A DNA stretch of 64,000 bases, from assembly GCA_947652115.1 (NCBI GenBank), contig OX393573.1, positions 8,499,268-8,563,267 on the forward strand. The letters are read 5' to 3'. The DNA is from Blastomussa wellsi. Its lineage: Eukaryota; Cnidaria; Anthozoa; Scleractinia; Plerogyridae. The notes beneath the pieces were generated by a model that was given only the letters and a program-made list of their open reading frames with translations, had not been told where the DNA came from and ran no database searches. Of this stretch, positions 13,469 to 27,597 are shown one piece after another. Numbering within the stretch: position 1 is the first letter of the stretch; each line of letters begins with the position of its first letter. The position numbers were made by a program, and so were the translations under genes.

Positions 13469-16400
13469 ATCGGCTGAAATTAAAGCGCAAATTTGCGCGC
13501 AGTGTTCTTATGACGAGAACATCGTAATTTCAACGATTCGCGGCACCCGCAATTTTTTAGCAAAAAATGAAATTTTTCGGGAGGCCAAAAAGTCATTTTT
13601 TGGAACTTCGTCCGAATCGGCTGAAATTAAAGCGCAAATGTGCGCGCAGTGTTCTTATGACGAGAACATCGTAATTTCAACGTTTCGCGGCACCCGCAAT
13701 TTTTTAGCAAAAAATGAAATTTTTCGGGAGGCCAAAAAGTGATTTTTTTGAACTTCGTCCGAATCGGCTGAAATTAAAGCGCAAATGTGCGCGCAGTGTT
13801 TTTATGACGAGAATATCGTAATTTCAACGGTTCGCGGCACCCGCAATTTTTTAGCAAAAAATGAAATTTTTCGGGAGGCCAAAAAAGTGATTTTTTGGAA
13901 GTTCGTCCGAATCGGCTGAAATTAAAGCGCAAATGTGCGCGCAGTGTTCTTATGACGAGAACATCGTAATTTCAACGTTTCGCGGCACCCGCAATTTTTT
14001 AGCAAAAAATGAAATTTTTCGGGAGGCCAAAAAAGTGATTTTTTGGAAGTTCGTCCGAATCGGCTGAAATTAAAGCGCAAATGTGCGCGCAGTGTTCTTA
14101 TGACGAGAACATCGTAATTTCAACGTTTCGCGGCACCCGCAATTTTTTAGCAAAAAATGAAATTTTTCGGGAGGCCAAAAAGTGATTTTTTGGAAGTTCG
14201 TCCGAATCGGCTGAAATTAAATCGCAAATGTGCGCGCAGTGTTCTTATGACGAGAACATCGTAATTTCAACGTTTCGCGGCACCCGCAATTTTTTAGCAA
14301 AAAATGAAATTTTTCGGGAGGCCAAAAAGTGATTTTTTGGAACTTCGTCCGAATCGGCTGAAATTAAAGCGCAAATGTGCGCGCAGTGTTCTTATGACGA
14401 GAACATCGTAATTTCAACGTTTCGCGGCACCCGCAAATTTTTAGCAAAAAATTAAATTTTTCGGGAGGCCAAAAAGTGATTTTTTGGAAGTTTGTCCGAA
14501 TCGGCTGAAATTAAAGCGCAAATGTGCGCGCAGTGTTCTTATGACGAGAACATCGTAATTTCAACGTTTCGCGGCACCCGCAATTGTTTAGCAAAAAATG
14601 AAATTTTTCGGGAGGCCAAAAAGTGATTTTTTGGAACTTCGTCCGAATCGGCTGAAATTAAAGCGCAAATGTGCGCGCAGTGTTCTTATGACGAGAACAT
14701 GGTAATTTCAACGTTTCGCGGCACCCGCAATTTTTTAGCAAAAAATAAAATTTTTCGGGAGGCCAAAAAGTGATTTTTTGGAAGTTCGTCCGAATCGGCT
14801 GAAATTAAAGCGCAAATGTGCGCGCAGTGTTCTTATGACGAGAACATCGTAATTTCAACGTTTCGCGGCACCCGCAATTTTTTAGCAAAAAATGAAATTT
14901 TTCGGGAGGCCAAAAAGTGATTTTTTGGAAGTTCGTCCGAATCGGCTGAAATTAAAGCGCAAATGTGCGCGCAGTGTTCTTATGACGAGAACATCGTAAT
15001 TTCAACGTTTCGCGGCACCCGCAATTTTTTAGCAAAAAATGAAATTTTTCGGGAGGCCAAAAAGTGATTTTTTGGAAGTTCGTCCGAATCGGCTGAAATT
15101 AAAGCGCAAATGTGCGCGCAGTGTTCTTATGACGAGAACATCGTAATTTCAACGTTTCGCGGCACCCGCAATTTTTTAGCAAAAACTGAAATTTTTCGGG
15201 AGGCCAAAAAGTGATTTTTTGGAAGTTCGTCCGAATCGGCTGCAATTAATGCGCAAATGTGCGCGCAGTGTTCTTATGACGAGAACATCGTAATTTCAAC
15301 GTTTCGCGGCACCCGCAATTTTTTAGCAAAAAATGAAATTTTTCGGGAGGCCAAAAAGTGATTTTTTGGAAGTTCGTCCGAATCGGCTGAAATTAAAGCG
15401 CAAATGTGCGCGCAGTGTTCTTATGACGAGAACATCGTAATTTCAACGTTTCGCGGCACCCGCAATTTTTTAGCAAAAAATGAAATTTTTCGGGAGGCCA
15501 AAAATTCATTTTTTGGAACTTCGTCCGAATCGGCTGAAATTAAAGCGCAAATGTGCGCGCAGTGTTCTTATGACGAGAACATCGTAATTTCAACGTTTCG
15601 CGGCACCCGCAATTTTTTAGCAAAAAATGAAATTTTTCGGGAGGCCAAAAAGTGATTTTTTGGAAGTTCGTCCGAATCGGCTGAAATTAAAGCGCAAATG
15701 TGCGCGCAGTGTTCTTATGACGAGAACATCGTAATTTCAACGTTTCGCGGCACCCGCAATTTTTTAGCAAAAAATGAAATTTTTCGGGAGGCCAAAAAGT
15801 GATTTTTTGGAACTTCGTCCGAATCGGCTGAAATTAAAGCGCAAATGTGCGCGCAGTGTTCTTATGACGAGAACATCGTAATTTCAACGTTTCGCGGCAC
15901 CCGCAATTTTTTAGCAAAAAATGAAATTTTTCGGGAGGCCAAAAAGTGATTTTTTGGAAGTTCGTCCGAATCGGCTGAAATTAAAGCGCAAATGTGCGCG
16001 CAGTGTTCTTATGACGAGAACATCGTAATTTCAACGTTTCGCGGCACCCGCAATTTTTTAGCAAAAAATGAAATTTTTCGGGAGGCCAAAAATTCATTTT
16101 TTGGAACTTCGTCCGAATCGGCTGAAATTAAAGCGCAAATGTGCGCGCAGTGTTCTTATGACGAGAACATCGTAATTTCAACGTTTCGCGGCACCCGCAA
16201 TTTTTTAGCAAAAAATGAAATTTTTCGGGAGGCCAAAAAGTGATTTTTTGGAACTTCGTCCGAATCGGCTGAAATTAAAGCGCAAATGTGCGCGCAGTGT
16301 TCTTATGACGAGAACATCGTAATTTCAACGTTTCGCGGCACCCGCAATTTTTTAGCAAAAAATGAAATTTTTCGGGAGGCCAAAAAGTGATTTTTTGGAA

Positions 16401-19400
16401 GTTCGTCCGAATCGGCTGAAATTAAAGCGCAAATGTGCGCGCAGTGTTCTTATTACGAGAACATCGTAATTTCAACGTTTCGCGGCACCCGCAATTTTTT
16501 AGCAAAAAATGAAATTTTTCGGGAGGCCAAAAATTCATTTTTGGAACTTCGTCCGAATCGGCTGAAATTAAAGCGCAAATGTGCGCGCAGTGTTCTTATG
16601 ACGAGAACATCGTAATTTCAACGTTTCGCGGCACCCGCAATTTTTTAGCAAAAAATGAAATTTTTCGGGAGGCCAAAAATTCATTTTTGGAACTTCGTCC
16701 GAATCGGCTGAAATTAAAGCGCAAATGTGCGCGCAGTGTTCTTATGACGAGAACATCGTAATTTCAACGTTTCGCGGCACCCGCAATTTTTTAGCAAAAA
16801 ATGAAATTTTTCGGGAGGCCAAAAAAGTGATTTTTTGGAAGTTCGTCCGAATCGGCTGAAATTAAAGCGCAAATGTGCGCGCAGTGTTCTTATGACGAGA
16901 ACATCGTAATTTCAACGTTTCGCGGCACCCGCAATTTTTTAGCAAAAAATGAAATTTTTCGGGAGGCCAAAAAGTGATTTTTTGGAAGTTCGTCCGAATC
17001 GGCTGAAATTAAATCGCAAATGTGCGCGCAGTGTTCTTATGACGAGAACATCGTAATTTCAACGTTTCGCGGCACCCGCAATTTTTTAGCAAAAAATGAA
17101 ATTTTTCGGGAGGCCAAAAAGTGATTTTTTGGAACTTCGTCCGAATCGGCTGAAATTACAGCGCAAATGTGCGCGCAGTGTTCTTATGACGAGAACATCG
17201 TAATTTCAACGTTTCGCGGCACCCGCAAATTTTTAGCAAAAAATGAAATTTTTCGGGAGGCCAAAAAGTGATTTTTTGGAAGTTTGTCCGAATCGGCTGA
17301 AATTAAAGCGCAAATGTGCGCGCAGTGTTCTTATGACGAGAACATCGTAATTTCAACGTTTCGCGGCACCCGCAATTGTTTAGCAAAAAATGAAATTTTT
17401 CGGGAGGCCAAAAAGTGATTTTTTGGAACTTCGTCCGAATCGGCTGAAATTAAAGCGCAAATGTGCGCGCAGTGTTCTTATGACGAGAACATGGTAATTT
17501 CAACGTTTCGCGGCACCCGCAATTTTTTAGCAAAAAATAAAATTTTTCGGGAGGCCAAAAAGTGATTTTTTGGAAGTTCGTCCGAATCGGCTGAAATTAA
17601 AGCGCAAATGTGCGCGCAGTGTTCTTATGACGAGAACATCGTAATTTCAACGTTTCGCGGCACCCGCAATTTTTTAGCAAAAAATGAAATTTTTCGGGAG
17701 GCCAAAAAGTGATTTTTTAAAACTTCGTCCGAATCGGCTGAAATTAAAGCGCAAATGTGCGCGCAGTGTTCTTATGACGAGAACATCGTAATTTCAACGT
17801 TTCGCGGCACCCGCAATTTTTTAGCAAAAAATGAAATTTTTCGGGAGGCCAAAAAGTGATTTTTTGGAACTTCGTCCGAATCGGCTGAAATTAAAGCGCA
17901 AATGTGCGCGCAGTGTTCTTATGACGAGAACATCGTAATTTCAACGTTTCGCGGCACCCGCAATTTTTTAGCAAAAACTGAAATTTTTCGGGAGGCCAAA
18001 AAGTGATTTTTTGGAAGTTCGTCCGAATCGGCTGCAATTAAAGCGCAAATGTGCGCGCAGTGTTCTTATGACGAGAACATCGTAATTTCAACGTTTCGCG
18101 GCACCCGCAATTTTTTAGCAAAAAATGAAATTTTTCGGGAGGCCAAAAAGTGATTTTTTGGAAGTTCGTCCGAATCGGCTGAAATTAAAGCGCAAATGTG
18201 CGCGCAGTGTTCTTATGACGAGAACATCGTAATTTCAACGTTTCGCGGCACCCGCAATTTTTTAGCAAAAAATGAAATTTTTCGGGAGGCCAAAAATTCA
18301 TTTTTTGGAACTTCGTCCGAATCGGCTGAAATTAAAGCGCAAATGTGCGCGCAGTGTTCTTATGACGAGAACATCGTAATTTCAACGTTTCGCGGCACCC
18401 GCAATTTTTTAGCAAAAAATGAAATTTTTCGGGAGGCCAAAAAGTGATTTTTTGGAAGTTCGTCCGAATCGGCTGAAATTAAAGCGCAAATGTGCGCGCA
18501 GTGTTCTTATGACGAGAACATCGTAATTTCAACGTTTCGCGGTACCCGCAATTTTTTAGCAAAAAATGAAATTTTTCGGGAGGCCAAAAATTCATTTTTG
18601 GAACTTCGTCCGAATCAGCTGAAATTAAAGCGCAAATGTGCGCGCAGTGTTCTTATTACGAGAACATCGTAATTTCAACGTTTCGCGGCACCCGCAATTT
18701 TTTAGCAAAAAATGAAATTTTTCGGGAGGCCAAAAAGTGATTTTTTGGAACTTCGTCCGAATCGGCTGAAATTAAAGCGCAAATGTCCGCGCAGTGTTCT
18801 TATGACGAGAACATCGTAATTTCAACGTTTCGCGGCACCCGCAATTTTTTAGCAAAAACTGAAATTTTTCGGGAGGCCAAAAAGTGATTTTTTGGAAGTT
18901 CGTCCGAATCGGCTGCAATTAAAGCGCAAATGTGCGCGCAGTGTTCTTATGACGAGAACATCGTAATTTCAACGTTTCGCGGCACCCGCAATTTTTTAGC
19001 AAAAAATGAAATTTTTCGGGAGGCCAAAAAGTGATTTTTTGGAAGTTCGTCCGAATCGGCTGAAATTAAAGCGCAAATGTGCGCGCAGTGTTCTTATGAC
19101 GAGAACATCGTAATTTCAACGTTTCGCGGCACCCGCAATTTTTTAGCAAAAAATGAAATTTTTCGGGAGGCCAAAAATTCATTTTTTGGAACTTCGTCCG
19201 AATCGGCTGAAATTAAAGCGCAAATGTGCGCGCAGTGTTCTTATGACGAGAACATCGTAATTTCAACGTTTCGCGGCACCCGCAATTTTTTAGCAAAAAA
19301 TGAAATTTTTCGGGAGGCCAAAAAGTGATTTTTTGGAAGTTCGTCCGAATCGGCTGAAATTAAAGCGCAAATGTGCGCGCAGTGTTCTTATTACGAGAAC

Positions 19401-22400
19401 ATCGTAATTTCAACGTTTCGCGGCACCCGCAATTTTTTAGCAAAAAATGAAATTTTTCGGGAGGCCAAAAATTCATTTTTGGAACTTCGTCCGAATCGGC
19501 TGAAATTAAAGCGCAAATGTGCGCGCAGTGTTCTTATGACGAGAACATCGTAATTTCAACGTTTCGCGGCACCCGCAATTTTTTAGCAAAAAATGAAATT
19601 TTTCGGGAGGCCAAAAAGTGATTTTTTGGAACTTCGTCCGAATCGGCTGAAATTAAAGCGCAAATGTGCGCGCAGTGTTCTTATGACGAGAACATCGTAA
19701 TTTCAACGTTTCGCGGCACCCGCAATTTTTTAGCAAAAAATGAAATTTTTCGGGAGGCCAAAAAGTGATTTTTTGGAAGTTCGTCCGAATCGGCTGAAAT
19801 TAAATCGCAAATGTGCGCGCAGTGTTCTTATGACAAGAACATCGTAATTTCAACGTTTCGCGGCACCCGCAATTTTTTAGCAAAAAATGAAATTTTTCGG
19901 GAGGCCAAAAAGTGATTTTTTGGAACTTCGTCCGAATCGGCTGAAATTAAAGCGCAAATGTGCGCGCAGTGTTCTTATGACGAGAACATCGTAATTTCAA
20001 CGTTTCGCGGCACCCGCAATTTTTTAGCAAAAAATGAAATTTTTCGGGAGGCCAAAAAGTGATTTTTTGGAAGTTCGTCCGAATCGGCTGAAATTAAAGC
20101 GCAAATGTGCGCGCAGTGTTCTTATGACGAGAACATCGTAATTTCAACGTTTCGCGGCACCCGCAATTTTTTGGCAAAAAATGAAATTTTTCGGGAGGCC
20201 AAAAAGTGATTTTTTGGAACTTCGTCCGAATCGGCTGAAATTAAAGCGCAAATGTGCGCGCAGTGTTCTTATGACGAGAACATCGTAATTTCAACGTTTC
20301 GCGGCACCCGCAATTTTTTAGCAAAAAATGAAATTTTTCGGGAGGCCAAAAAGTGATTTTTTGGAACTTCGTCCGAATCGGCTGAAATTAAAGCGCAAAT
20401 GTGCGCGCAGTGTTCTTATGACGAGAACATCGTAATTTCAACGTTTCGCGGCACCCGCAATTTTTTAGCAAAAAATGAAATTTTTCGGGAGGCCAAAAAG
20501 TGATTTTTTGGAAGTTCGTCCGAATCGGCTGAAATTAAATCGCAAATGTGCGCGCAGTGTTCTTATGACGAGAACATCGTAATTTCAACGTTTCGCGGCA
20601 CCCGCAATTTTTTAGCAAAAAATGAAATTTTTCGGGAGGCCAAAAAGTGATTTTTTGGAAGTTCGTCCGAATCGGCTGAAATTAAAGCGCAAATGTGCGC
20701 GCAGTGTTCTTATGACGAGAACATCGTAATTTCAACGTTTCGCGGCACCCGCAATTTTTTAGCAAAAAATGAAATTTTTCGGGAGGCCAAAAAGTGATTT
20801 TTTGGAAGTTCGTCCGAATCGGCTGAAATTAAAGCGCAAATGTGCGCGCAGTGTTCTTATTACGAGAACATCGTAATTTAAACGTTTCGCGGCACCCGCA
20901 ATTTTTTAGCAAAAAATGAAATTTTTCGGGAGGCCAAAAATTCATTTTTGGAACTTCGTCCGAATCGGCTGAAATTAAAGCGCAAATGTGCGCGCAGTGT
21001 TCTTATGACGAGAACATCGTAATTTCAACGTTTCGCGGCACCCGCAATTTTTTAGCAAAAAATGAAATTTTTCGGGAGGCCAAAAATTCATTTTTGGAAG
21101 TTCGTCCGAATCGGCTGAAATTAAAGCGCAAATGTGCGCGCAGTGTTCTTATGACGAGAACATCGTAATTTCAACGTTTCGCGGCACCCGCAATTTTTTA
21201 GCAAAAAATGAAATTTTTCGGGAGGCCAAAAAGTGATTTTTTGGAACTTCGTCCGAATCGGCTGAAATTAAAGCGCAAATGTGCGCGCAGTGTTCTTATG
21301 ACGAGAACATCGTAATTTCAACGTTTCGCGGCACCCGCAATTTTTTAGCAAAAAATGAAATTTTTCGGGAGGCCAAAAAGTGATTTTTTGGAAGTTCGTC
21401 CGAATCGGCTGAAATTAAATCGCAAATGTGCGCGCAGTGTTGTTATGACGAGAACATCGTAATTTCAACGTTTCGCGGCACCCGCAATTTTTTAGCAAAA
21501 AATGAAATTTTTCGGGAGGCCAAAAAGTGATTTTTTGGAACTTCGTCCGAATCGGCTGAAATTAAAGCGCAAATGTGCGCGCAGTGTTCTTATGACGAGA
21601 ACATCGTAATTTCAACGTTTCGCGGCACCCGCAATTTTTTAGCAAAAAATGAAATTTTTCGGGAGGCCAAAAAGTGATTTTTTGGAACTTCGTCCGAATC
21701 GGCTGAAATTAAAGCGCAAATGTGCGCGCAGTGTTCTTATGACGAGAACATCGTAATTTCAACGTTTCGCGGCACCCGCAAATTTTTAGCAAAAAATGAA
21801 ATTTTTCGGGAGGCCAAAAAGTGATTTTTTGGAAGTTCGTCCGAATCGGCTGAAATTAAAGCGCAAATGTGCGCGCAGTGTTCTTATGACGAGAACATCG
21901 TAATTTCAACGTTTCGCGGCACCCGCAATTTTTTAGCAAAAAATGAAATTTTTCGGGAGGCCAAAAAGTGATTTTTTGGAACTTCGTCCGAATCGGCTGA
22001 AATTAAAGCGCAAATGTGCGCGCAGTGTTCTTATGAGGAGAACATCGTAATTTCAACGATTCGCGGCACCCGCAATTTTTTAGCAAAAAATGAAATTTTT
22101 CTGGAGGCCAAAAAGTGATTTTTTGGAAGTTCGTCCGAATCGGCTGAAATTAAAGCGCAAATGTGCGCGCAGTGTTTTTATGACGAGAATATCGTAATTT
22201 CAACGATTCGCGGCACCCGCAATTTTTTAGCAAAAAATGAAATTTTTCGGGAGGCCAAAAAGTCATTTTTTGGAACTTCGTCGGAATCGGCTGAAATTAA
22301 AGCGCAAATGTGCGCGCAGTGTTCTTATGACGAGAACATCGTAATTTCAACGTTTCGAGGCACCCGCCATTTTTTAGCAAAAAATGAAATTTTTCGGGAG

Positions 22401-24053
22401 GCCAAAAAGTGATTTTTTGCAACTTCGTCCGAATCGGCTGAAATTAAAGCGCAAATGTGTGCGCAGTGTTCTTATTACGAGAACATCGTAATTTCAACGT
22501 TTCGCGGCACCCGCAATTTTTTAGCAAAAAATGAAATTTTTCGGGAGGCCAAAAAGTGATTTTTTGGAACTTCGTCCGAATCGTTTGAAATTAAAGCGCA
22601 AATGTACGCGCAGTGTTCTTATGACGAGAACATCGTAATTTCAACGTTTCGCGGCACCCGCAATTTTTTAGCAAAAAATGAAATTTTTCGGGAGGCCAAA
22701 AAGTCATTTTTTGGAAGTTCGTCGGAATCGGCTGCAATTAAAGCGCAAATGTGCGCGCAGTGTTCTTATGACGAGAACATCGTAATTTCAACGTTTCGCG
22801 GCACCTGCAATTTTTTAGCAAAAAATGAAATTTTTCGGGAGGCGAAAAAGTGATTTTTTGCAAGTTCGTCCGAATCGGCTGAAATTAAAGCGCAAATGTG
22901 CGCGCAGTGTTCTTATGACGAGAACATCGTAATTTCAACGTTTCGCGGCACCCGCAATTTTTTAGCAAAAAATGAAATTTTTCGGGAGGCCAAAAAGTGA
23001 TTTTTTGGAACTTCGTCCGAATCGGCTGAAATTAAAGCGCAAATGTGCGCGCAGTGTTCTTATGACGAGAACATCGTAATTTCAACGTTTCGCGGCACCC
23101 GCAATTTTTTAGCAAAAAATGAAATTTTTCGGGAGGCCAAAAAGTGATTTTTTGGAAGTTCGTCCGAATCGGCTGAAATTAAATCGCAAATGTGCGCGCA
23201 GTGTTCTTATGACGAGAACATCGTAATTTCAACGTTTCGCGGCACCCGCAATTTTTTAGCAAAAACTGAAATTTTTCGGGAGGCCAAAAAGTGATTTTTT
23301 GGAAGTTCGTCCGAATCGGCTGAAATTAAAGCGCAAATGTGCGCGCAGTGTTCTTATGACGAGAACATCGTAATTTCAACGTTTCGCGGCACCCGCAATT
23401 TTTTAGCAAAAAATGAAATTTTTCGGGAGGCCAAAAAGTGATTTTTTGCAAAGTTCGTCCGAATCGGCTGAAATTTAGGCGCAAATGTACGCGCAGTGTT
23501 CTTATGGCGAGAACATCGTAATTTCAACGATTCGCGGCACCCGCAATTTTTTAGCAAAAAATGAAATTTTTCGGGAGGCCAAAAAGTGATTTTTTGGAAC
23601 TTCGTCCGAATCGGCTGAAATTAAAGCGCAAATGTGCGCGCAGTGTTCTTATGACGAGAACATCGTAATTTCAACGTTTCGCGGCACCCGCAATTTTTTA
23701 GCAAAAAATGAAATTTTTCGGGAGGCCAAAAAGTGATTTTTTGCAAGTTCGTCCGAATCGGCTGAAATTAAAGCGCAAATGTGCGCGCAGTGTTCTTATT
23801 ACGAGAACATCGTAATTTCAACGTTTCGCGGCACCCGCAATTTTTTAGCAAAAAATGAAATTTTTCGGGAGGCCAAAAATTCATTTTTTGGAACTTCGTC
23901 CGAATCGGCTGAAATTAAAGCGCAAATGTGCGCGCAGTGTTCTTATGACGAGAACATCGTAATTCTAACGTTTCGCGGCACCCGCAATTTTTTTAGCAAA
24001 AAATGAAATTTTTCGGGAGGCCAAAAAGTGATTTTTTGGAAGTTCGTCCGAAT

Positions 24054-24206
24054 GGGCCTTAATCATACGGCGGCCATATTGGCCATAGACAATAGATTTT
24101 GTACCCCAAGCCTCGGGTTGAAATGTTTGGGAACGAGTTCCCGCGTGGCAAAACAAAAGTTTGCAATCCCTCGGGACTCAATATGGCCGCCGTGTGATTA
24201 AGGCCC
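24054..24206. mobile_element. MITE-like 153-bp element, copy 6
   Basis: Counterpart of the copy at 1819, shifted by 22,235 bp, in the first 3,391-bp tandem unit. Confidence 0.85.
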
Positions 24207-27200
24207 ATCGGCTGAAATTAAAGCGCAAATGTGCGCGCAGTGTTCTTATGACGAGAACATCGTAATTTCAACGATTCGCGGCACCCGCAATTTTTTAGCA
24301 AAAAATGAAATTTTTCGGGAGGCCAAAAAGTCATTTTTTGGAACTTCGTCCGAATCGGCTGAAATTAAAGCGCAAATGTGCGCGCAGTGTTCTTATGACG
24401 AGAACATCGTAATTTCAACGTTTCGCGGCACCCGCAATTTTTTAGCAAAAAATGAAATTTTTCGGGAGGCCAAAAAGTGATTTTTTTGAACTTCGTCCGA
24501 ATCGGCTGAAATTAAAGCGCAAATGTGCGCGCAGTGTTTTTATGACGAGAATATCGTAATTTCAACGGTTCGCGGCACCCGCAATTTTTTAGCAAAAAAT
24601 GAAATTTTTCGGGAGGCCAAAAAGTCATTTTTTGGAACTTCGTCCGAATCGGCTGAAATTAAAGCGCAAATGTGCGCGCAGTGTTCTTATAACGAGAAAA
24701 TCGTAATTTCAACGTTTCGCGGCACCCGCAATTTTTTAGCAAAAAATGAAATTTTTCGGGAGGCCAAAAAGTGATTTTTTGCAACTTCGTCCGAATCGGC
24801 TGAAATTAAAGCGCAAATGTGCGCGCAGTGTTGTTATGACGAGAACCTCGTAATTTCAACGTTTCGCGGCACCCGCAATTTTTTAGGAAAAAATGAAATT
24901 TTTCGGGAGGCCAAAAAGTGATTTTTTGCAAGTTCGTCCGAATCGGCTGAAATTAAAGCGAAAATGTGCGCGCAGTGTTCTTATTACGAGAACATCGTAA
25001 TTTCAACGTTTCGCGGCACCCGCAATTTTTTAGCAAAAAATGAAATTTTTCGGGAGGCCAAAAAGTGATTTTTTGGAACTTCGTGCGAATCGGCTGAAAT
25101 TAAAGCGAAAATGTGCGCGCAGTGTTCTTATTACGAGAACATCGTAATTTCAACGTTTCGCGGCACCCGCAATTTTTTAGCAAAAAATGAAATTTTTCGG
25201 GAGGCCAAAAAGTGATTTTTTGGAACTTCGTCCGAATCGGCTGAAATTAAAGCGCAAATGTGCGCGCAGTGTTTTTATGACGAGAACATCGTAATTTCAA
25301 CGTTTCGCGGCACCCGCAATTTTTTAGCAAAAAATGAAATTTTTCGGGAGGCCAAAAAGTGATTTTTTGGAACTTCGTCCGAATCGGCTGAAATTAAAGC
25401 GAAAATGTGCGCGCAGTGTTCTTATTACGAGAACATCGTAATTTCAACGTTTCGCGGCACCCGCAATTTTTAAGCAAAAAATGAAATTTTTCGGGAGGCC
25501 AAAAAGTGATTTTTTTGAACTTCGTCCGAATCGGCTGAAATTAAAGCGCAAATGTGCGCGCAGTGTTTTTATGACGAGAATATCGTAATTTCAACGATTC
25601 GCGGCACCCGCAATTTTTTAGCAAAAAATGAAATTTTTCGGGAGGCCAAAAAGTCATTTTTTGGAACTTCGTCGGAATCGGCTGAAATTAAAGCGCAAAT
25701 GTGCGCGCAGTGTTCTTATGACGAGAACATCGTAATTTCAACGTTTCGAGGCACCCGCCATTTTTTAGCAAAAAATGAAATTTTTCGGGAGGCCAAAAAG
25801 TGATTTTTTGCAACTTCGTCCGAATCGGCTGAAATTAAAGCGCAAATGTGTGCGCAGTGTTCTTATTACGAGAACATCGTAATTTCAACGTTTCGCGGCA
25901 CCCGCAATTTTTTAGCAAAAAATGAAATTTTTCGGGAGGCCAAAAAGTGATTTTTTGGAACTTCGTCCGAATCGTTTGAAATTAAAGCGCAAATGTACGC
26001 GCAGTGTTCTTATGACGAGAACATCGTAATTTCAACGTTTCGCGGCACCCGCAATTTTTTAGCAAAAAATGAAATTTTTCGGGAGGCCAAAAAGTCATTT
26101 TTTGGAAGTTCGTCGGAATCGGCTGCAATTAAAGCGCAAATGTGCGCGCAGTGTTCTTATGACGAGAACATCGTAATTTCAACGTTTCGCGGCACCTGCA
26201 ATTTTTTAGCAAAAAATGAAATTTTTCGGGAGGCGAAAAAGTGATTTTTTGCAAGTTCGTCCGAATCGGCTGAAATTAAAGCGCAAATGTGCGCGCAGTG
26301 TTCTTATGACGAGAACATCGTAATTTCAACGTTTCGCGGCACCCGCAATTTTTTAGCAAAAAATGAAATTTTTCGGGAGGCCAAAAAGTGATTTTTTGGA
26401 ACTTCGTCCGAATCGGCTGAAATTAAAGCGCAAATGTGCGCGCAGTGTTCTTATGACGAGAACATCGTAATTTCAACGTTTCGCGGCACCCGCAATTTTT
26501 TAGCAAAAAATGAAATTTTTCGGGAGGCCAAAAAGTGATTTTTTGGAAGTTCGTCCGAATCGGCTGAAATTAAATCGCAAATGTGCGCGCAGTGTTCTTA
26601 TGACGAGAACATCGTAATTTCAACGTTTCGCGGCACCCGCAATTTTTTAGCAAAAACTGAAATTTTTCGGGAGGCCAAAAAGTGATTTTTTGGAAGTTCG
26701 TCCGAATCGGCTGAAATTAAAGCGCAAATGTGCGCGCAGTGTTCTTATGACGAGAACATCGTAATTTCAACGTTTCGCGGCACCCGCAATTTTTTAGCAA
26801 AAAATGAAATTTTTCGGGAGGCCAAAAAGTGATTTTTTGCAAAGTTCGTCCGAATCGGCTGAAATTTAGGCGCAAATGTACGCGCAGTGTTCTTATGGCG
26901 AGAACATCGTAATTTCAACGATTCGCGGCACCCGCAATTTTTTAGCAAAAAATGAAATTTTTCGGGAGGCCAAAAAGTGATTTTTTGGAACTTCGTCCGA
27001 ATCGGCTGAAATTAAAGCGCAAATGTGCGCGCAGTGTTCTTATGACGAGAACATCGTAATTTCAACGTTTCGCGGCACCCGCAATTTTTTAGCAAAAAAT
27101 GAAATTTTTCGGGAGGCCAAAAAGTGATTTTTTGCAAGTTCGTCCGAATCGGCTGAAATTAAAGCGCAAATGTGCGCGCAGTGTTCTTATTACGAGAACA

Positions 27201-27444
27201 TCGTAATTTCAACGTTTCGCGGCACCCGCAATTTTTTAGCAAAAAATGAAATTTTTCGGGAGGCCAAAAATTCATTTTTTGGAACTTCGTCCGAATCGGC
27301 TGAAATTAAAGCGCAAATGTGCGCGCAGTGTTCTTATGACGAGAACATCGTAATTCTAACGTTTCGCGGCACCCGCAATTTTTTTAGCAAAAAATGAAAT
27401 TTTTCGGGAGGCCAAAAAGTGATTTTTTGGAAGTTCGTCCGAAT

Positions 27445-27597
27445 GGGCCTTAATCATACGGCGGCCATATTGGCCATAGACAATAGATTTTGTACCCCAA
27501 GCCTCGGGTTGAAATGTTTGGGAACGAGTTCCCGCGTGGCAAAACAAAAGTTTGCAATCCCTCGGGACTCAATATGGCCGCCGTGTGATTAAGGCCC
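27445..27597. mobile_element. MITE-like 153-bp element, copy 7
   Basis: Counterpart of copy 6, 3,391 bp downstream, in the second tandem unit. Confidence 0.85.

Larger units (their letters stand above)
6379..14354. repeat. Two tandem copies of a 3,988-bp higher-order repeat
   Basis: Monomer variants and element insertions in 6379-10366 recur with a constant 3,988-bp shift in 10367-14354. Examples are the element pair at 6379/9328 and 10367/13316, and the rare AATTTAGGCGCAAATGTACG monomer near 8012 and 12000. The period equals about 25 monomers plus two inserted elements. The match runs to about 14354, where the next element is expected but absent. Confidence 0.85.
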